Shown here: piece after piece, positions 5,830-10,958 of the stretch
Numbering within the stretch: the first letter of the stretch is position 1
How the letters are laid out: every line of letters starts with the position of its first letter
DNA from: Modestobacter sp.
GTDB lineage: Bacteria; Actinomycetota; Actinomycetes; Mycobacteriales; Geodermatophilaceae
DNA: 10,958 bases
Direction: 5' to 3'
Assembly (NCBI GenBank): GCA_025965635.1
Contig: JAOPWO010000052.1
Coordinates: 1 to 10,958 of the forward strand
Program-made: the position numbers and the translations under genes
The notes under the pieces: generated by a model
The model's input: only the letters and a program-made list of their open reading frames with translations
Database searches by the model: none
Told to the model about the DNA's origin: nothing

Positions 5830-5899
5830 GCCGTCACCTAATCGTTGTCCTGGCTCCCACAGCGGTCGACGACCCCCCTCAGCAGCCGTCACCTTGTCG
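5830..5899. repeat. two direct copies of GCCGTCACCTNNTCG
   Basis: Copies begin at 5830 and 5885, 55 bases apart and in the same orientation, inside the gene-free stretch. They could be regulator sites. The 10-base core GCCGTCACCT also occurs inside the downstream coding region near 6365, so chance is a real possibility. Confidence 0.25.
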
Positions 5900-6104
5900 A
5901 CACCATCGGACGAATGCGCAGGTGGGAGCCCGATCGGCGCGGTCGGGAGGAATGGTCACCCGGATGTCGCCGGCGGTTCCCGGCATGTCGTCGGAAAGCA
6001 CCGGAGAGAGCAGCAGAATGGCGCGCGTCGGATGGTCCCCGCCGCCCGGCCCGACATTGCCAACTTCTTGCACTGTGCTGGCCCGGTGCTTGCGCCGTGC
6101 CGCC

Positions 6105-6110
6105 TAGCGT
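6105..6110 (+). promoter_or_regulatory. candidate -10 element TAGCGT for the 165-residue protein gene
   Basis: TAGCGT fits TANNNT. It would place the transcription start near 6117, just before the stem-loop at 6123-6160 and about 70 bases upstream of the ATG at 6188. No convincing -35 sits at the right distance. Confidence 0.25.
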
Positions 6111-6122
6111 CGAGATCGACAG

Positions 6123-6160
6123 CGGTGGGCCACCTGCGCGGTTCCGCGCCGGGCCCACCG
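6123..6160 (+). promoter_or_regulatory. two-part stem-loop in the 5' leader of the 165-residue protein gene
   Basis: Bases 6123-6131 pair perfectly with 6152-6160 (9 bp). Inside, 6136-6140 pairs with 6145-6149 around the tetraloop GTTC. The structure ends 27 bases before the ATG at 6188, leaving the GAGGA ribosome binding site free. It could be a leader-stability or translation-control element. It matches no riboswitch class I know. Confidence 0.4.
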
Positions 6161-6187
6161 GACCACGTCGACCCGAGGACGGCGACG

Positions 6188-6685
6188 ATGCACCTGCACC
6201 TCGCGGTGGGCGGCCTCCTGGCCCGGAACGCCGCCGTCACCACGCTCCTGATGAACTACGCGGACCGCCTCGAGCGAGGGCCCGGCCGAGAGGGCGTGGC
6301 GACAGCACCGTGCTTCATCATCCCGACCTGGAGCATCGACGAGCCCCCGCGCACGCCGTTCCGCCGTCACCTGCTCACGGTCCAAGCGCACACAGCTCGC
6401 ACCGACCCCTGCCCGGACGCGCAGCTCGACAGCATCCTGCAGTTGCTCCACGTGGTGCTGACCGACGACCACGCCGGTTCCTGGATCATCGCGCGGCGCC
6501 TCGGCGCCCCCGCCGGTCCGGCTCACAGCAGGTTCGGCACAGCCGTCCGGACCGGCACCTGGGAGATCGCTCCAGCCCCGTCGAGCGCCCCCGGGGCGGA
6601 CCGGCGGCGACTCCGTCCGTGGCCGGACTGCAGGACCGCCCTCACGACCGGCGCTGTCGCCTGCGGGACGACCGCACTGAACTGA
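6188..6685 (+). CDS. Protein of unknown function (165 residues)
   Basis: I do not recognise a named family. The ATG at 6188 has GAGGA eight bases upstream, and the frame ends at the TGA at 6683-6685. It opens with MHLHLAVGGLLARNAAVTTLLMNYADRL, a beta-strand-like start followed by a helix. The central part has a strand CFIIPTWSIDEPP (residues 42-54) and a probable strand-helix LLTVQAHTARTD then LDSILQLLHVVLTDD (62-94). The VRTGTWEIAPAP segment (120-131) gives way to an arginine-rich, probably disordered tail. No transmembrane helix or signal peptide is clear, so it is probably cytoplasmic. The upstream frame runs open for hundreds of codons but is not coding in character. A structured leader precedes the gene, and it converges on the response regulator across the stem-loop 6686-6728. 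Confidence 0.72.
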   Translation: MHLHLAVGGLLARNAAVTTLLMNYADRLERGPGREGVATAPCFIIPTWSIDEPPRTPFRRHLLTVQAHTARTDPCPDAQLDSILQLLHVVLTDDHAGSWIIARRLGAPAGPAHSRFGTAVRTGTWEIAPAPSSAPGADRRRLRPWPDCRTALTTGAVACGTTALN

Positions 6686-6728
6686 GCGGTGGCGCTGCTG
6701 CCGCCCAGACCCGCGCGCCCGCCACCGC
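6686..6728. terminator. stem-loop between the convergent 165-residue protein and response regulator genes
   Basis: Bases 6686-6694 pair perfectly with 6720-6728 (9 bp, GC-rich) around a 25-base loop. It begins directly after one stop codon and ends five bases before the other (6734-6736). The position strongly suggests a shared terminator. The long loop lowers confidence. Confidence 0.45.
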
Positions 6729-6733
6729 GGCGG

Positions 6734-7456
6734 CTACGACGTCGGGAGATCCTCGCCGGCCGCCGGCAGCTCGAGCCGGTAGCCGTGTCCGCGCACGGTG
6801 ACGATGCGCGGGACGAGGGCGCCGGTACCGGCGCCCTCGTGGATCCTGCGACGTAGCGCCGCGACGTGGACGTCGAGGGTCTTCGTGGAGCCGAACCAGT
6901 TCGCGTCCCAGACGTCGGACATCAGCTCGTCGCGGCTGTGCGCCACCTCGGGCTGCGCGGCGAGGCGGGCGAGCAGGTCGAACTCCTTGGGCCGCAGGTG
7001 CAGTTCGCGTCCCGCGACGGTCACCTTGTGCCGGAGCCCGTCGACGACGAGGTCACCGACGGCGCAGATGCCGGGCTCGCCCGGTGTCGCTCCCCCGCGA
7101 CGCAGATGCGCGCGGATCCGGGCGTGCAGCTCCGCCAGGCGGACCGGCTTGACCAGGTAGTCGTCAGCGCCCGCCTCCAGGCCGACCACCACGTCCATCT
7201 CCGTCGAACGCGCGGTCAGCATGACCAGCACGCAGCCGGGCTGGATGCGCCTGAGCTGCCGACACACCTCGACGCCGTCGAGGTCGGGCAATCCGAGGTC
7301 CAGCAGCACGAGGTCGACGGCACTGCTCCTGGCACGCGCCAGCCCGCCGGTGCCCGTCCGCTCGCAGACGACCTCGTGGGCGTGGCTGCGCAAACTCGCC
7401 GTCAGGACCTCACCGATCGTCGGGTCGTCCTCCACCAGCAGGATCCGCGCGGCCAT
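6734..7456 (-). CDS. OmpR/PhoB-family response regulator
   Basis: This 240-residue protein has an N-terminal receiver domain (residues 3-118) with acidic pocket Asp10/Asp11, phospho-acceptor Asp53 (LVLLDLGLPD), the switch residue Thr81 (MLTAR) and Lys103 (DDYLVKPV). A C-terminal winged-helix DNA-binding domain follows (about 133-228), with LRPKEFDLLARLA, TLDVHVAALRRRI and VRGHGYRLE. All conserved residues are intact, so it should work as a phosphorylation-dependent transcription regulator. The ATG at 7456 places ILLVEDD at residue 5 as is usual. The frame is open to 7696, but that extension overlaps the kinase gene. No clear ribosome binding site precedes the ATG. The gene is divergent from the histidine kinase gene across 142 bases, rather than in the usual tandem order. 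The target genes are not visible. Confidence 0.93.
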   Translation of the reverse strand: MAARILLVEDDPTIGEVLTASLRSHAHEVVCERTGTGGLARARSSAVDLVLLDLGLPDLDGVEVCRQLRRIQPGCVLVMLTARSTEMDVVVGLEAGADDYLVKPVRLAELHARIRAHLRRGGATPGEPGICAVGDLVVDGLRHKVTVAGRELHLRPKEFDLLARLAAQPEVAHSRDELMSDVWDANWFGSTKTLDVHVAALRRRIHEGAGTGALVPRIVTVRGHGYRLELPAAGEDLPTS

Positions 7457-7515
7457 GTCGACATGGTGACAGTCGGAGCCGGGTTCGTGTTCGTCGTTGC
7501 ACGGCAGACCGGAAC

Positions 7516-7528
7516 GCGGTGACACCGC
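7516..7528. repeat. 13-bp inverted repeat between the divergent regulator and kinase genes
   Basis: GCGGTGACACCGC is a near-perfect palindrome (6-bp arms, single central base). The half-site GGTGACA also occurs at 7465-7471, 53 bases away and next to the regulator start codon. It may be an operator for autoregulation by the divergent response regulator, though OmpR-family sites are more often direct repeats. Confidence 0.28.
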
Positions 7529-7598
7529 CGCCCGGGCGCGACATCCTGACGTCCATCCAGTTCGGTGTCGGGGGCACTGCGGAACGGAGACGACGCTC

Positions 7599-8948
7599 GT
7601 GCGCACACGGATCATCGGCGTGGCCGTGCTGGCCTCCGTCCTCGCCATCTGCCTGTTCGGGGTGCCACTGGCGGTGGCGGCCCGCCAGTTCGCCATGCAG
7701 CACCACCGGGGCCACCTGGTGGAGACGGCCAGCGACGTCGCGATCAGCGTGGCCGGTGACGTCTACGACGAGGAGGCCATCAACCTCGACGACGTCCGAG
7801 GCCTCGGGGACGACGACGACGCCCGCGCCGCTGTGTTCGACGAGGACGGCGAGCGCCTGGCCGGATCGGTCGACGGCGGGACGTCGGACGTCGTGGCCGG
7901 CGCCCTGGACGGGTACGTACGAGCCGGGACCGAGGGAGACGTCCTCGTCGCCGCAGTGCCCGTGACGCACGCCGACGAGGTCATCGGGGCGGTTGCGGTC
8001 ACCTCTCCCCGCAGCGCCGTGCTCGGCGAGGTGGCGGTCGTGTGGGCCGGCATGGCCGCCCTGGCGGCCGTCGCGATGACCATCGCCTGGCTGGTCGGGC
8101 GCCGGCAGGCCGACCGGCTGGCCAGCCCGCTGGAGGACCTGGAGGACAGTGCCCGGCGGCTGGGTGACGGTGACTTCAGCGTCCGCAGCCGCCGGGGCGG
8201 CATCGAGGAGATCGACTCGGTGGGGATCGCGCTGGACACCACCGCCGCCCGGCTGGACGACCTGCTCGCCCGGGAGCGGGCGTTCTCCGCCGACGCGTCA
8301 CACCAGCTGCGGACTCCGCTGGCCGGGCTGCGGTTGCGCCTCGAGGCCGCGCTGGAACAGCCCGACCGGGACCTCCGGCCGGCGATCGCCGCGAGCCTCG
8401 CCGACGCCGACCGCCTCGAGGCGATCATCGACGAGCTCCTCGCCCTCGCCCGCGCCGGGCAGGCCGGGCGGGCGGGGCCGATCGATCTCGGTGCTCTGGT
8501 CGCCGAACTCGCCCCGGGCTGGGGCGCCCGGCTGGCGCTGGACAGCCGGGACCTGGACGTGCGCGTCGATCCCGACGCTCCCGTCCCGTGCGCGTCGGCG
8601 GCGGCGGTCCGGCAGGTCCTCGCCGTTCTCGTGGACAACGCCGCCACGCACGGGAGTGGGACCGTCACGCTCGCCGTTCGGGAGGCCTCCGGCGCGGTGG
8701 CCCTCGACGTCTCCGACGAGGGGCCGGGCCTGCTGGAGACCGGGAACCGCTTCATCCGCCGGGGCGACCGCCGCGACGGTCACGGCATCGGCCTCGCGCT
8801 CGCCCGCCGCCTCGCCGAGGCCGAACAGGGTCGGCTGGAGCTGACCCGCTCGTCCCCGCCGGTGTTCACGCTCTTCCTCCCGGCGGCGGCCGACGTCCGG
8901 CCACCGATGAGGGAGCAGTGCGCCGCCACGCCGAGCGACCCCGGCTGA
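7599..8948 (+). CDS. Sensor histidine kinase, HisKA/HATPase type, partner of the divergent response regulator
   Basis: This 449-residue membrane kinase has transmembrane helix 1 at about residues 5-27 and an acidic extracellular sensor region (about 28-143, with DEDGERL and runs of Asp). Transmembrane helix 2 is at about 145-166 and a HAMP linker at about 167-222. The H-box FSADASHQLRTPL carries phospho-acceptor His235. The ATP-binding domain follows, with the N-box LVDNAATHG (Asn347), DEGPGL (373-378) and the lid GHGIGLALARRL (394-405). All catalytic motifs are intact. I chose the GTG at 7599 because it puts a short basic segment before helix 1 and has GGAG about nine bases upstream. The frame is open to an ATG at 7497 that would add an implausible arginine/histidine-rich leader. 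The sensor region suggests an extracellular or envelope cue, possibly cationic, but the ligand is unknown. Confidence 0.92.
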   Translation: MRTRIIGVAVLASVLAICLFGVPLAVAARQFAMQHHRGHLVETASDVAISVAGDVYDEEAINLDDVRGLGDDDDARAAVFDEDGERLAGSVDGGTSDVVAGALDGYVRAGTEGDVLVAAVPVTHADEVIGAVAVTSPRSAVLGEVAVVWAGMAALAAVAMTIAWLVGRRQADRLASPLEDLEDSARRLGDGDFSVRSRRGGIEEIDSVGIALDTTAARLDDLLARERAFSADASHQLRTPLAGLRLRLEAALEQPDRDLRPAIAASLADADRLEAIIDELLALARAGQAGRAGPIDLGALVAELAPGWGARLALDSRDLDVRVDPDAPVPCASAAAVRQVLAVLVDNAATHGSGTVTLAVREASGAVALDVSDEGPGLLETGNRFIRRGDRRDGHGIGLALARRLAEAEQGRLELTRSSPPVFTLFLPAAADVRPPMREQCAATPSDPG

Positions 8949-9021
8949 CGGGATCGTCCACCGGTCGGGGCGGCGTCGAGCTCGTGGCCCGCGAGCCTGT
9001 GCCGATCCGGGGTACGTGGGT

Positions 9022-9027
9022 GATACT
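9022..9027 (+). promoter_or_regulatory. candidate -10 element GATACT for the secreted peptide gene
   Basis: GATACT, preceded by T and close to TANNNT/TATACT-type elements, lies 66 bases upstream of the ATG at 9094. No recognisable -35 is at the expected distance. If real, the peptide gene has its own promoter rather than relying on read-through from the kinase gene. Confidence 0.25.
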
Positions 9028-9093
9028 CGCGTCGTCGACGCGGAACGGACGGGTCCCGTCACGGCAGACGCCAGGCGAGTTCGGGGGAAGACC

Positions 9094-9282
9094 ATGAGAC
9101 TGCTCCGAGCCGTTGCCACCGGGGTCGTCGGCTCGGCCGTCCTGCTGCTCACCCCGGGCGTCGCCGCGGCCGACAGTGCCATCGCCCATCGTTCCTGCGA
9201 ACGGATCTGGATCTGGTGGATCCCGTTCCCCTGCTGGTCGGGGGACGCGGACCCCGAGGGGCTGGATCGCGGGCGCAGCTGA
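9094..9282 (+). CDS. Small secreted tryptophan-rich peptide of unknown function (62 residues)
   Basis: The ATG at 9094 has a strong purine ribosome binding site (GGGGGAAG, three bases upstream). A classic signal peptide follows: basic MRLLR, the hydrophobic core VVGSAVLLLTPGV, and an AAA cleavage region after about residue 26. The mature part would be about 36 residues. It has two cysteines (35 and 47) bracketing a strongly aromatic stretch, IWIWWIPFP with three Trp, plus Trp48. A hydrophilic acidic end, DADPEGLDRGRS, completes it. The cysteines could form one disulfide. The frame is open upstream to 9016 but without a ribosome binding site. It starts 145 bases after the sensor kinase stop, on the same strand. 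I know no family for it. Secretion is well supported; an antimicrobial, signalling or envelope role is speculative. Confidence 0.72.
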   Translation: MRLLRAVATGVVGSAVLLLTPGVAAADSAIAHRSCERIWIWWIPFPCWSGDADPEGLDRGRS

Positions 9283-9310
9283 GCGTGGGGTCACCGAGGG
9301 CGCTCGACCA

Positions 9311-9328
9311 CTGCCCGACCGCGGGCAG
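9311..9328. terminator. stem-loop after the secreted peptide gene
   Basis: Bases 9311-9317 pair perfectly with 9322-9328 (7 bp, GC-rich) around a 4-base loop. The hairpin lies 28 bases after the peptide gene stop and three bases beyond the stop codon of the convergent M1 peptidase remnant, so it suits both transcripts. No T-run follows. Confidence 0.5.
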
Positions 9329-9331
9329 GGG

Positions 9332-10143
9332 TCACCTGCCGGCCGCCTCGACGTCCTGACGACCGGGCGCGCCGGCCTCGACGAGGACCTCGAGGGCCGA
9401 CGGCAGATCGGCGAGAGCGCGCGACGTCCCGGGGCCGCGTGATGGTCCGGGCTCGGGCGTCGACGTAACAGCGGACGGCCTGGTCGAAGGCCTCCCGCCC
9501 CGCTGCCTCCCGGGCGCTCCACGGCGCCGCGGCGCCCTTGCCGTGGACGCGGCGCTCGTAGTCGTCCTGGACGTCGAACTCCGGCATCACGCCACCGACG
9601 TCACCCCGGATGTCCAGGTCATCGCCCACATCGTCGGGCTCGGAGGCCACCGACTCCGCGGAACTGGCGAAGGCCTCATCGAGCCAGGGATCGCGGAAGG
9701 CGGAATTGCCGACCATCCCGTGGAACCACATGTGCGCGGCCTCGTGGACGACCAGACGGAAGGAGTCCTCGCCCAACAGGATGGGGGAAGGGCCCGAAGC
9801 GTCCCTCGAGCAGCCGGATCGCCTCGGCGGTGTCGTCGGCGACGTCCTCGGCGGATGCGTGGCCGCCTGCGGAGCGTTCGGGATCAACCGGAACCACAGC
9901 TCCTCGATCGCCAGATCGGGGGTGGAGGTCACCGTCTCGGTGCCGGTGACCGTGCTCAGGTCGTGATCCAGTCGGAGGTCGAGGTCGATGACGGGCCGGT
10001 CCTCTGCGGGTGCCGCCCGTTCGCTCGCCGGGCATCCGGGAGCCGGTCCCGCGCGGACATCGTCGCTCTCGGAGGGCCTGGGAGCCGGCGACGAGGACCG
10101 CGGCGCAGCACAGGGCCAACCGTCGTCCGAGCGCACCTGGCAC
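9332..10143 (-). pseudogene. Decayed M1-family (aminopeptidase N-like) metallopeptidase
   Basis: Pieces of an M1 zinc metallopeptidase lie in order but in alternating frames. From 10143, GTG opens a signal-like segment (LGRRLALCCAAVLVAGS). A one-base shift near 10077 leads into DLRLDHDLSTVTGTETVTSTPDL and ELWFRLIPNAPQ, the N-terminal domain of the family. Near 9856-9867 the frame switches to AEAIRLLEGRFGPFPHP, and about 200 residues expected between these parts are absent. Near 9780-9790 it switches back into FRLVVHEAAHMWFHGMVGNSAF and WLDEAFASSAES, the HExxH zinc motif (9732-9746) with its downstream glutamate, without the usual GGIEYP-like segment just before it. A two-base loss in the GCGCGC run near 9417-9424 displaces the C-terminus (ALADLPSALEVLVEAG), which then ends at the stop at 9332. 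At least four lesions make an active enzyme very unlikely. Sequencing error could explain the small shifts but not the deletions. Confidence 0.8.
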
Positions 10144-10446
10144 GACCCCGTCGAGCACTGCCTCTGCCCACCCGGCTGAGCCGAGCCGGCTCCGTGACGT
10201 CGTCCCCGAGCGGTCCTCTCCCACGAAGCCATGCGACTGCGCGGTGCGCGTACAGACGTCGGCGCCTGTGAACGTCGAGCATCGAGGATGGCGTGGCGAA
10301 CGGCGAGGGAGCGGTGCACCCCGTGGGGATCGAAACCCACGACCCGCGGTGACGTCCCGCTGGCTGGGGATGCAGTCCTCGCCGTGCCGGTCAGCGGCGT
10401 GTTCACCATGACGCGATCAGGGCCGGGTGCGGCGCTGCCCGGTGGG
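10144..10446. other. about 300 bases without a recognisable gene
   Basis: The stretch lies between the M1 peptidase remnant and the stop of the Gfo/Idh/MocA gene, both on the minus strand. A minus-strand frame is open from 10409 but shows no ribosome binding site, no biased codon pattern and no family I recognise. A tRNA T-arm-like sequence (10323-10340, minus) is present without the rest of a tRNA. A weak 5-bp stem (10423-10427 with 10438-10442) just past the Gfo/Idh/MocA stop is the only terminator candidate. Promoter sequences of the former peptidase gene were presumably here. Confidence 0.5.
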
Positions 10447-10958
10447 CTACGCCGTCGACGTCGCGCCGGGCACGTCCGTCGTCCGCGCTCGTGGCCGAGG
10501 CCGCAGCCCGGCGGCCCGGTAGCAGGCGTCGATCAGCCGCATGTTGGCGACGGCGTCATCGACGTCGACCGGCCACGCGGCGCCCTCCCGCACCGCTCGG
10601 ACGAACGCCTCGAGCTGGTACGTGTAGGACGACCGGGTGCCGTGGCGTTCCACGTGTCTGCCGGCCGGGGTCTGGATGATCAGCCGGTCGTCCCGATGCG
10701 GTTCGACGAAGTTCGCGACGAGCGCCTCGCCGCGGCTGCCGATGACCCGGTAGGTCATCTGCCGGCGATCGCTCGCCATGTGACAGCGGGCCACCCCTGT
10801 AGCACCCGACGGGAAGCGCAGTTGCGCCTCCAGCCACTCGTCCACGCCCGGCGCTCCCGGCCGCTCGCCCGCTCGGGCGGCGACCACGTCCGGTTCCCCG
10901 CCGCCCCAGGGCGCGAGGACACGCTGGGCATGCAGGCTGTAGCAGCCGAGGTCCATCG
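10447..10958 (-). CDS. Gfo/Idh/MocA-family NAD(P)-dependent oxidoreductase (C-terminal part)
   Basis: The frame enters from the right edge of the window and ends at the TAG at 10447-10449. About 170 C-terminal residues are present and the N-terminal Rossmann domain is missing. MDLGCYSLH at the edge matches the conserved substrate-site motif of the family. The pattern Asp-x-x-x-Tyr (rather than Asp-x-x-x-His) resembles the dimeric dihydrodiol dehydrogenase/D-xylose dehydrogenase subgroup, in which the tyrosine acts in catalysis. Later landmarks are the beta-strand RFPSGATGVARCHM, YRVIGSRGEALVANF, and the closing YTYQLEAFVRAVREG then VDDAVANMRLIDACYRAAG, where the family's final helices sit. 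The internal ATG at 10956 is not the start. The likely role is oxidation or reduction of a sugar or sugar-like alcohol. The exact substrate cannot be told. Confidence 0.88.
   Translation of the reverse strand, partial: MDLGCYSLHAQRVLAPWGGGEPDVVAARAGERPGAPGVDEWLEAQLRFPSGATGVARCHMASDRRQMTYRVIGSRGEALVANFVEPHRDDRLIIQTPAGRHVERHGTRSSYTYQLEAFVRAVREGAAWPVDVDDAVANMRLIDACYRAAGLRPRPRARTTDVPGATSTA

Larger units (their letters stand above)
5722..6187. other. 466-base stretch without a convincing gene
   Basis: The stretch lies between divergent starts at 5721 (minus) and 6188 (plus) and is less GC-rich than its surroundings in places (for example around 5775 and 5840). Open frames cross it on both strands, but none has a ribosome binding site, GC-ending codon bias or recognisable content. 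It holds two copies of GCCGTCACCTNNTCG (5830 and 5885), a TAGCGT -10 candidate at 6105 and the leader stem-loop at 6123-6160. Promoters for both flanking genes must lie here or nearby. Confidence 0.6.

Noticed and set aside
5879..6073. Possible 64-residue gene on the minus strand in the same stretch
   Set aside because: It has a GTG start without a ribosome binding site and no recognisable motif. It is one of several overlapping open frames there.
5784..6107. Possible 107-residue gene on the plus strand in the long gene-free stretch
   Set aside because: There is no ribosome binding site, the composition is Arg/Ser-rich and the codon pattern is not that of the neighbours. It ends inside the candidate promoter of the next gene.
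10323..10340. tRNA T-arm-like sequence on the minus strand (stem GTGGG/CCCAC around TTTCGATC)
   Set aside because: The loop has eight bases instead of seven, and I find no matching acceptor strand, D arm or anticodon arm upstream. It is neither a tRNA nor a clear tRNA-derived attachment site.
4..10950. CRISPR arrays, IS elements, rRNA, phage genes
   Set aside because: I saw no regularly spaced repeats, no transposase or integrase motifs, no terminal inverted repeats with target duplications, and no rRNA-like sequence on either strand.

Overview
The window is GC-rich, with GTG starts, GC-ending codons and TANNNT-type -10 candidates. It reads as chromosomal DNA of a high-GC actinobacterium. 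The mix of a YihY/BrkB protein, a YghZ-type aldo/keto reductase, a hemerythrin protein and an M1 peptidase remnant resembles Geodermatophilaceae (Blastococcus, Geodermatophilus, Modestobacter), but the family assignment is from memory and is inference. I see no IS element, phage gene, CRISPR array, tRNA or rRNA.

Left part (1-3950). The C-terminal part of a YihY/BrkB membrane protein ends at 574 on the plus strand. It converges on four minus-strand genes, in transcription order: a small HD-domain protein (3773-3336), a hemerythrin-domain protein (3268-2561), an aldo/keto reductase (2517-1486) and a crotonase-fold protein without either catalytic glutamate (1413-667). The gaps of 67, 43 and 72 bases allow one transcript, although an inverted repeat with an ECF-like -35 element precedes the hemerythrin gene. 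A 20-bp-stem bidirectional hairpin (618-666) separates the first gene from this run.

Middle part (3774-6187). A probably leaderless XRE-like gene (3947-4264, plus) runs divergently from the HD gene and is followed by a decayed, frameshifted STAS-like fragment (about 4264-4500). A 14-bp perfect stem-loop (4481-4522) then lies downstream of a two-gene minus-strand operon of unknown function: an 82-residue protein and a single-pass membrane-anchored 305-residue protein. A 466-base gene-free stretch follows.

Right part (6188-10958). A 165-residue protein of unknown function has a predicted structured 5' leader. It converges on an OmpR-type response regulator (7456-6734), which is divergent from its probable sensor kinase (7599-8948). 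The kinase is followed by a 62-residue secreted tryptophan-rich peptide gene (9094-9282). Then comes an M1-type metallopeptidase pseudogene (10143-9332, minus) that keeps HExxH but carries at least four lesions. A 300-base stretch without a recognisable gene separates it from the C-terminal part of a Gfo/Idh/MocA oxidoreductase (10958-10447, minus) that runs off the window.

The window holds no obvious new multi-gene system. The points most worth following are the secreted Trp-rich peptide beside the two-component pair, the two-gene operon of unknown function, the structured leader of the 6188 gene, and gene decay at two loci (STAS and M1).
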